A DNA stretch of 30,465 nucleotides. It comes from JBBPXY01 sp038200435 (GTDB lineage: Bacteria > Actinomycetota > Thermoleophilia > Solirubrobacterales > Solirubrobacteraceae). The stretch is from NCBI GenBank assembly GCA_038200435.1, contig JBBPXY010000010.1, positions 1-30,465 of the forward strand, in the 5' to 3' direction. Below the pieces are notes generated by a model. The model saw nothing but the letters and a program-made list of their open reading frames with translations. It was not told the origin of the DNA and did not search any database. Positions 6,199-14,648 of the stretch are shown one piece after another. Position numbers and translations under genes: made by a program. Within the stretch, counting starts at the first letter, position 1. Every line of letters begins with the position of its first letter.

Positions 6199-7565
6199 GC
6201 GAGATCCTCGCCATCGGCGTCTCGCACAAGACCGCGCCGGTGGCCGTGCGCGAGCGCTTGGCCCTGCCGCCAGGCCGGGCCGTCGACTTCCTGCGCGACC
6301 TGCGCGGGGATTCCGCGGTGCGCGAGGCGGTGGCGATCTCCACCTGCAACCGCACCGAGCTCTACCTCGTGGCCGGCGACCCGGTCGAGGCCGAGACGGC
6401 CGCGCTGGGCATGCTCGCCCGCCAGGCGGGGATACGACCCACGGAGCTCGCCTCGGCGATCTACGCGCTGCGCAACTGCGAAGCTGCGCGCCACCTCTTC
6501 CGCGTGACTTCAGGGCTCGAGTCGATGATCGTCGGCGAGGCCGAGGTGCAAGGCCAGGTGAAGCGCGCCTACGAGGCGGCGGTCGGCGCGGGCACAGCCG
6601 GGCCCATGACCCACCGCCTCTTCCGCGCCGCACTCCAGACCGGCAAGCGGGTGCGCTCGGAGACGCTGATCGGGGAGCGCCAGGCCAGCGTGCCGTCGGT
6701 GGCCGCGGGCCTGGCCCGCGACGAGCTCGGCGAGCTCGACGGGCGTGAGGTCGTGATTCTCGGCGCCGGGGAGACGAGCGAGCTGGCCGCGCGCGCGCTC
6801 AGCCAACATGGCGTGGCGACCATCTTCGTCGCCAACCGCCGGCAGGATCGCGCGCTCGGGCTCGCGCGGCGCTTCGGGGGCGAGGCCGTCTCCTTCGACG
6901 ACCTGCCCGAGCAACTCGAGCGGGTCGACATCGTCGTCTCGGCTACCGCCTCGCCCCACGCGATCCTCGGCGTCGAGGAGATGGCCGCGGTGATGGACGC
7001 CCGGGCGCACCGTCCTCTCCTCATGCTCGACCTCGCCGTCCCCCGCGACATCGATCCCGGCTGCGCGGAGATCGCGGGAGTCTCGCTGCACGACATCGAC
7101 TCCCTGCAGTCGGTCGTAGCCAGCAACCGTTCGGTGCGCCAGGCGGAAGCGCGGCGAGCGGAGGGTGTGCTCGAGGAGGAGATCCAGCGGTTCGCGGTGT
7201 GGCTCGGCTCGCTCGAGGTGCTGCCGACGCTGGCCGCGCTGCGCCAGCAGGCGAGTGAGCTCGTCGACGGGGTGCTCGCCGAGAACGAGGGCCGGTGGGA
7301 GAGCGCCTCGGAACGCGACCGCCGGCGCGCCGAGGCGATCGCCCGCACCGTGGTGAACCGCCTGCTCCACGAGCCCACGGCGCGGATGAAGGCCCTTGCC
7401 GACGACGACCGCGCCCATGGGCGCATGCAGCTCCTGCGCGAGCTCTTCGGCCTCGAGTCCGAGGCCGATGAGGCCGCTGCGCCGGCCGGCGAGAGCGAGA
7501 CCGAGGCGGAAAGCGGCCTGGCCGCCGTGCGCGAACTGCCGCGCCGCGCCGCCCGCCGGCGCTGA
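6195..7565 (+). CDS. hemA: Glutamyl-tRNA reductase HemA
   Basis: A 456-residue protein that reduces glutamyl-tRNA(Glu) to glutamate-1-semialdehyde with NADPH, the committed step of the C5 route to tetrapyrroles. The catalytic cysteine is C51 in 'ISTCNRTELY'. The conserved 'LESMIVGEAEVQGQVKRAY', the nucleotide-binding 'VVILGAGETSELAA' and the C-terminal dimerisation helices are all present. The last 35 residues (from about 'ESEADEAAAPAGESETEAE') form an acidic then Arg-rich tail that looks disordered. The GTG at 6195 overlaps the ccmD-like gene by 4 nt and gives the conserved start 'ILAIGVSHKTAPV'. It overlaps hemC by 1 nt. Confidence 0.96.
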   Translation: MSEILAIGVSHKTAPVAVRERLALPPGRAVDFLRDLRGDSAVREAVAISTCNRTELYLVAGDPVEAETAALGMLARQAGIRPTELASAIYALRNCEAARHLFRVTSGLESMIVGEAEVQGQVKRAYEAAVGAGTAGPMTHRLFRAALQTGKRVRSETLIGERQASVPSVAAGLARDELGELDGREVVILGAGETSELAARALSQHGVATIFVANRRQDRALGLARRFGGEAVSFDDLPEQLERVDIVVSATASPHAILGVEEMAAVMDARAHRPLLMLDLAVPRDIDPGCAEIAGVSLHDIDSLQSVVASNRSVRQAEARRAEGVLEEEIQRFAVWLGSLEVLPTLAALRQQASELVDGVLAENEGRWESASERDRRRAEAIARTVVNRLLHEPTARMKALADDDRAHGRMQLLRELFGLESEADEAAAPAGESETEAESGLAAVRELPRRAARRR

Positions 7566-8515
7566 TGCGCCTGGGCACGCGCGGCAGCGCGCTCGCGCTC
7601 GCGCAAGCTGGACTGGTGGCCGGGCTGCTGCCCGGCGAGGTGGAGATAGTCCCGGTCACGACGACGGGTGATCACGAATCGGCTTCGCGCGATCCGGGTG
7701 AGCACCGCGAGGACAAGTCACGCTGGGTCAAGGAGCTCGAGCTCGCGCTGCTCGCCGGTGAGATCGACCTCGCGCTGCACTCCGCCAAGGACGTGCCGAG
7801 CGAGCTGCCGGACGGCCTCGCACTGGTGGGGGTGCCCGGCCGCGCCGACCCGCGCGATCAGCTGTGCGGCGCTGCGGCGCTTGCGGACCTGCCGCGCGGG
7901 GCCCGCGTCGGCACGAGCAGCCTGCGCCGCTGCGCCCAGTTGCGCGCCGCGCGCGAGGACCTCGAGATCGTGGCCTTGCGCGGCAACGTCGACACCCGCC
8001 TGCGCAAGCTCGAGACCGGCTCCTACGACGCGATCGTGCTCGCGCGGGCAGGGCTCGAGCGGCTCGTTCTGCTCAGCACTACGCCGGGCGCCGCGATCGA
8101 CGCGAGCGAGATGACCCCGGCGCCCGGTCAGGGAACCCTCGTACTCGAAGCGCGCGCGGGCGACACGACGGTAGAGGACGCCGCCGCGGGCGCCCACGAC
8201 GAGAGCGCGGCCGCGGAGCTGGCCGCCGAGCGGGCCCTGGTCGCCGAGCTCGACGCGAGCTGCCACACGCCGCTCGGCGCGTTCGCCCGCCACGCCGGCG
8301 CCAACCTCGTCCTCGAGAGCTTCGTCGGATTGCCTGACGGCTCGGCGTGGCTGCGCGACCGCGTGGAAGGCCCCGCCGCCGGCGCGGCGGCTCTGGGCGC
8401 CGAAGCGGCGCGACGCCTGCTGAGCGCCGGCGCGGCCGAGCTCCTGCGGGAGGCCGAGCGGGCGGGTGGCGAGCTGCCGCCCGCCGCCACCCCCGAGGGC
8501 ACGGTCCTGGGGTGA
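7565..8515 (+). CDS. hemC: Porphobilinogen deaminase (hydroxymethylbilane synthase) HemC
   Basis: A 316-residue enzyme that joins four porphobilinogen units into hydroxymethylbilane. Key features: 'GTRGSALALAQ' at the N-terminus, 'HSAKDVP' (72-78) with the catalytic Asp76, 'GTSSLRR' (116-122) with substrate-binding arginines, and C233 in 'ASCHTPLGAF', which carries the dipyrromethane cofactor. 'HSAKDVP' replaces the more common 'HSMKDVP'. The start ATG shares one base with the hemA stop (TGATG), and the stop overlaps cobA-hemD by 4 nt. hemB, the enzyme that makes its substrate, is not in the window. Confidence 0.96.
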   Translation: MRLGTRGSALALAQAGLVAGLLPGEVEIVPVTTTGDHESASRDPGEHREDKSRWVKELELALLAGEIDLALHSAKDVPSELPDGLALVGVPGRADPRDQLCGAAALADLPRGARVGTSSLRRCAQLRAAREDLEIVALRGNVDTRLRKLETGSYDAIVLARAGLERLVLLSTTPGAAIDASEMTPAPGQGTLVLEARAGDTTVEDAAAGAHDESAAAELAAERALVAELDASCHTPLGAFARHAGANLVLESFVGLPDGSAWLRDRVEGPAAGAAALGAEAARRLLSAGAAELLREAERAGGELPPAATPEGTVLG

Positions 8516-9993
8516 GCACCGGCCGTGTGCATCTCGTCGGCGCAGGCCCCGGCGACCCGGGGCTGCTCACCGCTCGCGCGCTCGAGCTGATCGCCCGGGC
8601 CGACGTCATCCTCTACGACCGGCTCATCCCCGAGCGCGCTCTCGACGGGGCGCGGGCCGACGCCGAGCTCGTCTACGTCGGTAAGGAGGGCCGGGGAGCG
8701 TCGATGCCCCAGGAGGAGATCGAGCGGCTGCTCGTGCACCACGCGAGTACGGGCGCCGAGGTGGTGCGCCTGAAGGGCGGAGACCCCTTCGTCTTCGGCC
8801 GCGGGGGCGAGGAGGCGCTGACGCTGCGGGCGGCCGGCATCCCGTTCGAGGTCGTGCCCGGCGTCACCTCGGGTGTGGCGGCGGCCGCTTACGCCGGCAT
8901 TCCCGTCACCCAGCGGGGTGCGGCCAGCGCGGTCGCGCTCGTCACGGGCCACGAGGATCCCGGCAAGCCCGAATCGGCGATCGACTGGCCGGCGCTCGCC
9001 GCCTTCCCAGGAACGCTCGTCTTCTACATGGGCGTGCGGCAGCTCCCGCGGATCGCCTCGCAGCTCGAGGCCGCCGGTCGCCCTGCGGGGGAGCCGGTCG
9101 CGATCGTCCAGAGCGGCACGCTGCCCGCTCAGCGCACCGTTCTTGGCACGCTCGCGACGATCGTCGATAAGGCAGAGGAGGCGCAGGTGCGCCCGCCGTC
9201 GATCACGATCGTCGGGCCCGTCGCCGCGCTCCGGGAGGAGCTGGCCTGGTACGAGACGCGGCCCTTGGCCGGCGTGACGGTGGCCGTGACTCGCGCGCGC
9301 GCCCAGGCCAGCGGCCTCGCGGCCCGGCTGCGCGAGCTCGGCGCCACCGCGCTCGAGGCCCCCGCCATCCGCGTCGAGGCACTCGACGGCCCGGCGCCGG
9401 ACCTCGAGGGTTGCGACCTCGTATGCCTGACCAGCCCGAACGGCGTGAGGCTCCTCTTCGAGCGTCTCGCCACGGCCGGGCTCGACGCCCGCGCCCTGCA
9501 CGGCGCGACCGTCGCAGCGATCGGGCCGGGAACCGCACACGCGCTGCTCGAGCACGGGGTGAGAGCCGACGTGGTTCCCGAGCGCTTCGTCGCCGAAATG
9601 CTCGTCGAAGCGCTGGCCGACCGGCCCGTGCGCCGGGCGCGCGTCGCGCGCGCCGAGGACGCTCGCGACGTCCTGCCCGACGCCCTGCGCGCCCGCGGCG
9701 CGGAAGTCGACGTGCTCGCGCTCTACCGCACGGTGGCGGAGACGCCGGAGCCCGAGACGCTCGAGCGGGTGCGCGCGGCGGACTACGTGACGTTCACCTC
9801 GGCTTCGACCGTGCGCTTCCTGCTCGCGGCCGTCGGGTCGGTGGGCGAGCAGTCGCGGCTCGTGTCGATCGGCCCGGTCACGAGCGCGGCTCTCCGCGAG
9901 CACGGCCTCGAGCCCCACTTCGAGGCCGAACAGCACGACGTCGAGGGGCTCGTCGCGGCGCTGCTCACCGATGCGCAGGCGGCCCGCGCATGA
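8512..9993 (+). CDS. cobA-hemD: Uroporphyrinogen-III C-methyltransferase / uroporphyrinogen-III synthase fusion (CobA-HemD)
   Basis: A 493-residue two-domain protein. The N-terminal ~245 residues are a SAM-dependent SUMT: 'VGAGPGDPGLLT' (9-20), 'RLKGGDPFVFGRGGEE' and 'PGVTSGVAAAAYAGIPVT'. It methylates uroporphyrinogen III at C2 and C7 to precorrin-2, the branch to siroheme and cobalamin. The C-terminal ~240 residues, from 'PLAGVTVAVTRARAQASGLA', are a HemD domain that cyclises hydroxymethylbilane, with 'CLTSPNGVRLLFERL' and 'YVTFTSASTVRFLL' as typical segments. Such fusions are common in Gram-positive bacteria. One chain thus makes uroporphyrinogen III and withdraws part of it. The GTG at 8512 and the stop both sit in 4-nt overlaps. 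Confidence 0.94.
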   Translation: MSTGRVHLVGAGPGDPGLLTARALELIARADVILYDRLIPERALDGARADAELVYVGKEGRGASMPQEEIERLLVHHASTGAEVVRLKGGDPFVFGRGGEEALTLRAAGIPFEVVPGVTSGVAAAAYAGIPVTQRGAASAVALVTGHEDPGKPESAIDWPALAAFPGTLVFYMGVRQLPRIASQLEAAGRPAGEPVAIVQSGTLPAQRTVLGTLATIVDKAEEAQVRPPSITIVGPVAALREELAWYETRPLAGVTVAVTRARAQASGLAARLRELGATALEAPAIRVEALDGPAPDLEGCDLVCLTSPNGVRLLFERLATAGLDARALHGATVAAIGPGTAHALLEHGVRADVVPERFVAEMLVEALADRPVRRARVARAEDARDVLPDALRARGAEVDVLALYRTVAETPEPETLERVRAADYVTFTSASTVRFLLAAVGSVGEQSRLVSIGPVTSAALREHGLEPHFEAEQHDVEGLVAALLTDAQAARA

Positions 9994-10820
9994 GCGGCGC
10001 GCGCGAAAAGCCTGCTCCCGTCGTCACGTTCCTCTCGGACTACGGGCTCGAGGACGTCTTCGTCGGGGTCTGTCACGCCGTCCTCGCGCAGGCCTGCCCG
10101 ACCGCCCGGATCATCGACGTCACCCACGGGATCGCCCGGCACGACGTGCGCACGGGAGCGATCACCCTCTCCGACTGCTTGCCCTACCTGCCCGTCGGGG
10201 TTCACTTGGCCGTGGTCGATCCCGAGGTCGGCACCGAGCGGCGGGCCGTGGCTGCGCGCCTCGCCGATGGCCGCATTCTCGTGGGCCCGGACAACGGCCT
10301 GCTGGCACCGGCGATCGCGCGTGCCGGGGGTGCCGAGGAGGCTGTGGAGATCGGCCGCTCCCCCTTCCGGCTCGAGCCCGTCTCGGCCACCTTCCACGGG
10401 CGCGACGTGTTCGCACCCGTCACCGGGGCGCTGGCCGGCGGCGTCCCGCTCGCCGAGGTCGGCGAGCCGCTCGACGTCACCGAGCTGGCCGAACTGCCTC
10501 TCCCCCGCGCCCGGCGCGACGGCGATGCGCTGATCGCCCACGCACTGCTGGTCGACGCGTTCGGGAACGTCCGGCTTGACGCGGGGCACTCAGACCTCGC
10601 CGGATCGGGGCTGCTTCTCGGCCGCAGCGTGGAGGTGAGCATCGGCGGTGCGGCGCCGCGCACCGTGCACTTCGCGCGCACGTTCACCGACGTCGAACCC
10701 GGCGAGCTCATGCTCTACGAGGATGCTCAGCGGGCTCTTGCGCTCGCGGTCAACCGCGGCGACGCCCGGGCTGAGCTCGGCCTCGAGCCGGACGCCGAGG
10801 TGCGGTTGCGCCCGGCGTGA
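9990..10820 (+). CDS. SAM hydroxide adenosyltransferase (DUF62 / SAM hydrolase family)
   Basis: A 276-residue member of the DUF62 family, relatives of the fluorinase and chlorinase that split S-adenosylmethionine with water or hydroxide into adenosine and methionine. Visible hallmarks are 'TFLSDYGLEDVFVG' (13-26), 'VVDPEVGTERR' (75-85), 'GPDNGLL' (99-105) and 'FHGRDVFAP' (135-143). Asp78, Arg85 and His136 match the Asp-Arg-His triad proposed for the hydroxide enzyme of Pyrococcus, with nearly the same spacing. It lacks any sign of the halogenase-specific loop, but that is hard to judge by eye. The ATG overlaps the cobA-hemD stop (ATGA), and its end overlaps birA by 4 nt. Its biological role in any organism is unclear. 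Confidence 0.88.
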   Translation: MSGAREKPAPVVTFLSDYGLEDVFVGVCHAVLAQACPTARIIDVTHGIARHDVRTGAITLSDCLPYLPVGVHLAVVDPEVGTERRAVAARLADGRILVGPDNGLLAPAIARAGGAEEAVEIGRSPFRLEPVSATFHGRDVFAPVTGALAGGVPLAEVGEPLDVTELAELPLPRARRDGDALIAHALLVDAFGNVRLDAGHSDLAGSGLLLGRSVEVSIGGAAPRTVHFARTFTDVEPGELMLYEDAQRALALAVNRGDARAELGLEPDAEVRLRPA

Positions 10821-11530
10821 GCGGCGCGCTCGGATCACCGCGGCTGCACCTGCGACGGGCTGCGTCGACCAACGACCGGGCTCGCATGTTCGCCGCGGCA
10901 GGCGCTCCCCACGGCACACTCGTGACCGCGGCCGAGCAGACCGCCGGGCGCGGCCGTCAGGGCCGCAGCTGGAGCGCGCCGCCCGGAAAGGCGCTGCTCC
11001 TCTCCCTCGTCCTACGCGATCCGCCGCGCCTGCTTCCGTTACTCACTGCCGTGGCTGTCGCCGAGGAGGCTGGCGTGAGCGCCCTCGTCAAGTGGCCCAA
11101 CGACGTGCTCATCGAAGGACGCAAGGTGGCCGGCATCCTCGCCGAAGGCCGTCCGCAGGAGGGGTGGGCGGTGCTGGGGATCGGGCTCAACGTGGCGCTC
11201 GATCCGTCGGATCTGCCGCCGAAGCTCCACGAGAGCGCCGGCACCCTGGGTCGCGCCGAAGCCGAGCTCGAACCGACGCTCGCCCGCCTGCTCGTAGCAC
11301 TCGAGCGCTGGCTGGCGGCTCCGGCACGCGAGATGCTCGAGGCCCTCCGCGAGCGCGACGCGCTGCGGGGACAGCCGATCTCCTGGGCGGGGGGTCGGGG
11401 AACGGCCGGTGGAATCGATGGGGAGGGCCGCCTGGTGGTACTCGGGGCCGATCAGACGCAGACCGCGCTCGACGCAGGGGAGGTGCATCTGGACGTTCAT
11501 TCGCCCGCGGGACCCGTTCGTATGAGGTAG
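10817..11530 (+). CDS. birA: Biotin--[acetyl-CoA-carboxylase] ligase BirA (no HTH domain)
   Basis: A 237-residue biotin protein ligase. The biotinyl-AMP loop 'GRGRQGR' (44-50), 'KWPNDV' (92-97) and 'GRKVAGIL' (101-108) are intact, as is 'VLGIGLNV'. It activates biotin with ATP and attaches it to a lysine of biotin carboxyl carrier proteins. There is no N-terminal DNA-binding domain, so it is a class I enzyme without repressor function. The GTG at 10817 overlaps the upstream stop by 4 nt. The protein likely ends its conserved fold near 'GEVHLDV'; the last 10 residues look extra. This is the last gene of the plus-strand chain. Confidence 0.94.
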   Translation: MSGALGSPRLHLRRAASTNDRARMFAAAGAPHGTLVTAAEQTAGRGRQGRSWSAPPGKALLLSLVLRDPPRLLPLLTAVAVAEEAGVSALVKWPNDVLIEGRKVAGILAEGRPQEGWAVLGIGLNVALDPSDLPPKLHESAGTLGRAEAELEPTLARLLVALERWLAAPAREMLEALRERDALRGQPISWAGGRGTAGGIDGEGRLVVLGADQTQTALDAGEVHLDVHSPAGPVRMR

Positions 11531-11717
11531 CAAGGCCACGCTCGTCACGCCGCGCGGCACCGGGCGCCTCGAGATCACCTTCTACCTGCCGGCCCTCAAG
11601 AAGGGTGCGACATCGGCCGCGAAGGCCGCCATGCTCAAGCTCAGCGCCCAGCTGACCAGCGGGAGCCCGGCCCGCCGGGCGGCTCTCACCACCTTGCTCG
11701 CCCTGCCGCGCAGGTAG
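11526..11717 (+). pseudogene. Orphan coding-like fragment after birA
   Basis: From 11526 to TAG at 11715-11717 one frame reads 'ATLVTPRGTGRLEITFYLP', then a helical Ala/Leu/Lys-rich stretch ending 'TTLLALPRR'. Nearly every third codon position is G or C, as in real genes of this genome. Yet there is no start codon at its 5' end (an in-frame TGA is at 11523-11525) and no ribosome binding site. It therefore looks like the C-terminal remnant of a lost gene, cut by the birA end. A start at the internal ATG (about 11629) would leave only about 29 residues. I do not recognise the family. Confidence 0.35.
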
Positions 11718-11746
11718 GCGGGCAACGCGAAGCGAGCTCAAGGCTC

Positions 11747-14461
11747 CTACTCGGGGTCTGGCGCGTCCTTCGCAGGCGAAGCGCCCTGCGACGAAGCGAG
11801 GGCAACTTGCTCGGCCGCCTCGAGAACGGGCGCCGGTTCCCGCGGCCCCTGCTTGCGGCGCCGCCGCCGCCGGGAGGAGCGGCTGCTGCCGCCGTTGGTC
11901 TTGGCGGCGGCTGCCTCGACCTCGCGCGCGGGCTCAACACCGTCGTTCTCCTCATCGGAGGTCGCCTCGAGCACTGCGTCGAGCCGATCGTCGAGATCGT
12001 CGTCCAGCACCGCGGCGTTTTCGGTGATCACGGTCCCGTCGACGGCCGCTCCGCCGTCCGGGCCGCGGCCGGTGCGCTTGCGCCGGCGCGAGCCGCGTCC
12101 GCGCTTGCCCTTGGGGAAGTTGCGCAGCAGCTCGCGGGCCAGAGCACTCGGCTTGCGAGCCATCCGCGTGCGGGCGCCGTTCACGGCCTCGGCCGCCTCG
12201 GGTGTGTGCGCCAGCGCGGCCGCGAGCAGCGCGGCCGAGAGGCGACGGTCCTGCTTGCGCGCGGCCTGCACCAGGCGGCGCGCGTTGCGCGCGTGGGCGC
12301 CACCTGAGGAGTTGACCAGCAGTCCGAGCAAGCGCTTGGTCTCAGGCCAGCGCTGGACCGCGTACTCCTCGTGCACCTCCCGGGTGTACTCGGCCATGTG
12401 CCAGATCCAGTTGTTGGCCTGGTCTCGCCGGCCGATGCGCTTCTCAGCCAGGGCGAGCAGCATGATCTTCGACCCCTCGCGCTTCTCCTCGCGCGTCCAC
12501 CCACCCATGATCTCGACGGCCTGGTCGAAGGCCTCCGGGTCGCGCGCCGCGGAGATCTCCTGCAGCGCCTTCAGCCGCAGCTGGGCGTTCTTGTTGCGCT
12601 GCACCGCGGAGATGAGGTACTGCCGCCGCAGCTCGCCCTGCTTGTCGAAGTGCAGCATCGCCTTGGCCCGGCGCCACCCGTTGGTGGTCACCCGGGCGCC
12701 CGCGAGCTGGGCCCAGACAAGCTGCTCGCCGTAGTCGAGGAACTCCACGGCGATACGCCACAGCTCGCGCTCGAAGACCTCTGCCCGCCGCTCGGGATCG
12801 GGCGTGACGGGCAAGACGCGGCGCTCGACGCGCACGCGCCGGCCGCGGCCGCGGCGCACTGGGCCGACCACGATCGCGCCACCGCGGTAGACGTCGCGGT
12901 CGAGCAGCGAGTGAAGGGTCACGACGGGATCGTCGTGCTTGGTGCCGGGATGGACGAAGTCGATGACGACGCCCGCCTCCTTACCGGGGTGGCGGCGCGT
13001 GACGCGCCCGACACGCTGCTGATAGATGCGCTTGGACGCCGTAGGCGCGAGGTGCATGCAGACCGTCGCCCGCGGCGAGTTCCAGCCCTCGGCCAGCAGT
13101 TGCGCGTTGACCAGCACGTCTAGCTTGCCCGCCTCGTAGTCGGCGAGAATGCGTGCGAGCTCGCGCTTGGGCGTCTCGCCGGATACGCCCTTGGCCTTCA
13201 TCCCGAGATCACAGAAGGCCTGGGCGACGTTGTAGGCGTGGCGCACTCCGGCGGCGTACACGACGCCCGGCACGCCGTTGAAGCGCGTCTTGTAGAGGTC
13301 GGCGATCGCCAGGTTGAAGGGTGTCTGGTCGAGCAGCTCCGCGAGCATCTCCTGGTCGAACTCCGTATCGACCTCGCCGCGGCGCAGCGGCACCTTGGCG
13401 ATGGTGCGCACGCCCGGACCCGGCGGAATGCGCATGCAGCGCAATGGAGAGATCACCCCACGTCGCGCGGCCTGCGCCAGATCGAAGCGCGAGGTTTGGG
13501 TGGGGAAGAGGTCGGTGACGTGCCGGGCGATCAGCGCGCCGGTCGCGGTCATACCGACGAAGACGGGCCCGCCCCAAGCGCGGATCGAGGCGGAGGTCTT
13601 CTCGCCCAGTGCCGTGTGCGCCTCGTCGCAGATCACGATCGCGTAGGCGTTGGAGATTCGCCCGGCGTTGCGCACGAACCACTGGTAGGTCTCGACCGTC
13701 ACCGGCCCAATCTCGGAGTCCTTGTTGTCGAGCAGCGCGGGTGAGATGCGCTTGGCGTAGCCACGGTCGCGCAGCTCGCCGTGGAACTGGTCCACGAGGT
13801 TGCGGCGATGGGTGAGGATCAGCACTCCGCCGGTACGCGAGGCCTCCACAAAACCGAGCGCGGCGACCGTCTTGCCGGCGCCGGTCGCATGCTCGAACCA
13901 GAACCGCTTCGCCGCGTTGGGATCTTCGGGCTGCTCGTCGAGCTGCCCTTCGGACTCGGGGGGCTGCTCGTCCCAGTCCTGCACCTCCTCGTCGGAATCC
14001 TCGTCCTCTTCTTCGTCTTCGCCGTCTTCGCCGTCCATGCCCTCGAGGTCGGGGATGGTGGGGGAGGCGAGATCGGGCTCGGCGGCAGCGGGCACCGAGC
14101 CGTTCAACGACCCGCTGACGGCGACCTCGGCGGTCAGCGCGGTGAGGGTGCCCGACAGCGCATCGACCTGATGCGGCGAAAGGGTGGTGCCGTCGACGAG
14201 GCTCGGCTCGTCCTCGTCGAGCAGGCGCTCGAGCCCGAGCAGGAGGGAGTACTCGCGCCGCCAGCCGACGGACGGGTACTTCGCGCCGTCCTCGAGCTCG
14301 GCATGGGCGGCGTCGAAGGCGCGCCGCCGCGCGGATCCGGGCGCGAGCACGTCTGCGGCGGTCTCGCCCTCGGCGACGAAACGCTCGCGCGTGAACTTCT
14401 CCGCGCGCTTGATGTCGGCAGGCTTCGGAAGGGCAACTCGCCCTGGCGTGGGATCAGCCAA
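11747..14461 (-). CDS. Superfamily 2 DEAD/DEAH-box helicase with acidic insert and charged tail
   Basis: A 904-residue SF2 helicase. Walker A is 'ATGAGKT' (192-198), motif II DEAH (279-282), motif III 'TAT' (305-307), motif V around 'LAEGWNSP' (456-463), and motif VI 'QQRVGRVTRR' (481-490). This points to a nucleic-acid-dependent ATPase related to the UvrB/ResIII-type helicases. A 'LSPHQ' Q-motif (94-98) is separated from Walker A by an unusual acidic insert (about 140-181, rich in Glu/Asp). After the helicase core comes an alpha-helical region, then a tail of about 150 residues that is first Lys/Arg-rich, then acidic, then Arg-rich again. TTG at 14461 is chosen because AGAGG lies 6 nt upstream and third-position GC collapses above it; GTG at 14527 would add 22 residues. 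It is convergent with birA. The substrate is unknown. Confidence 0.85.
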   Translation of the reverse strand: MADPTPGRVALPKPADIKRAEKFTRERFVAEGETAADVLAPGSARRRAFDAAHAELEDGAKYPSVGWRREYSLLLGLERLLDEDEPSLVDGTTLSPHQVDALSGTLTALTAEVAVSGSLNGSVPAAAEPDLASPTIPDLEGMDGEDGEDEEEDEDSDEEVQDWDEQPPESEGQLDEQPEDPNAAKRFWFEHATGAGKTVAALGFVEASRTGGVLILTHRRNLVDQFHGELRDRGYAKRISPALLDNKDSEIGPVTVETYQWFVRNAGRISNAYAIVICDEAHTALGEKTSASIRAWGGPVFVGMTATGALIARHVTDLFPTQTSRFDLAQAARRGVISPLRCMRIPPGPGVRTIAKVPLRRGEVDTEFDQEMLAELLDQTPFNLAIADLYKTRFNGVPGVVYAAGVRHAYNVAQAFCDLGMKAKGVSGETPKRELARILADYEAGKLDVLVNAQLLAEGWNSPRATVCMHLAPTASKRIYQQRVGRVTRRHPGKEAGVVIDFVHPGTKHDDPVVTLHSLLDRDVYRGGAIVVGPVRRGRGRRVRVERRVLPVTPDPERRAEVFERELWRIAVEFLDYGEQLVWAQLAGARVTTNGWRRAKAMLHFDKQGELRRQYLISAVQRNKNAQLRLKALQEISAARDPEAFDQAVEIMGGWTREEKREGSKIMLLALAEKRIGRRDQANNWIWHMAEYTREVHEEYAVQRWPETKRLLGLLVNSSGGAHARNARRLVQAARKQDRRLSAALLAAALAHTPEAAEAVNGARTRMARKPSALARELLRNFPKGKRGRGSRRRKRTGRGPDGGAAVDGTVITENAAVLDDDLDDRLDAVLEATSDEENDGVEPAREVEAAAAKTNGGSSRSSRRRRRRKQGPREPAPVLEAAEQVALASSQGASPAKDAPDPE

Positions 14462-14648
14462 AGATGGCCTCTGTGAAAGGGACTTGTTTGCGCCGCGTAG
14501 GACGAGTCGCACGCGGCCGATGAGCACGACGCGCGGACAGGCGCCGTGCGGTGGTGGGGCTTCTCTCCTCGCGCCCCACTCGGACCCCTACAGGATACCG
14601 CGCGCGCGGCGGAGAGCACTGACGGCGATCTGCCAAGCTCTGAGCAGC

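Noticed and set aside
11747..14461. The helicase as part of a phage-defence system
   Set aside because: No nuclease, methyltransferase or other defence partner adjoins it; its neighbours are housekeeping genes, and the domain layout looks lineage-specific rather than defence-like.
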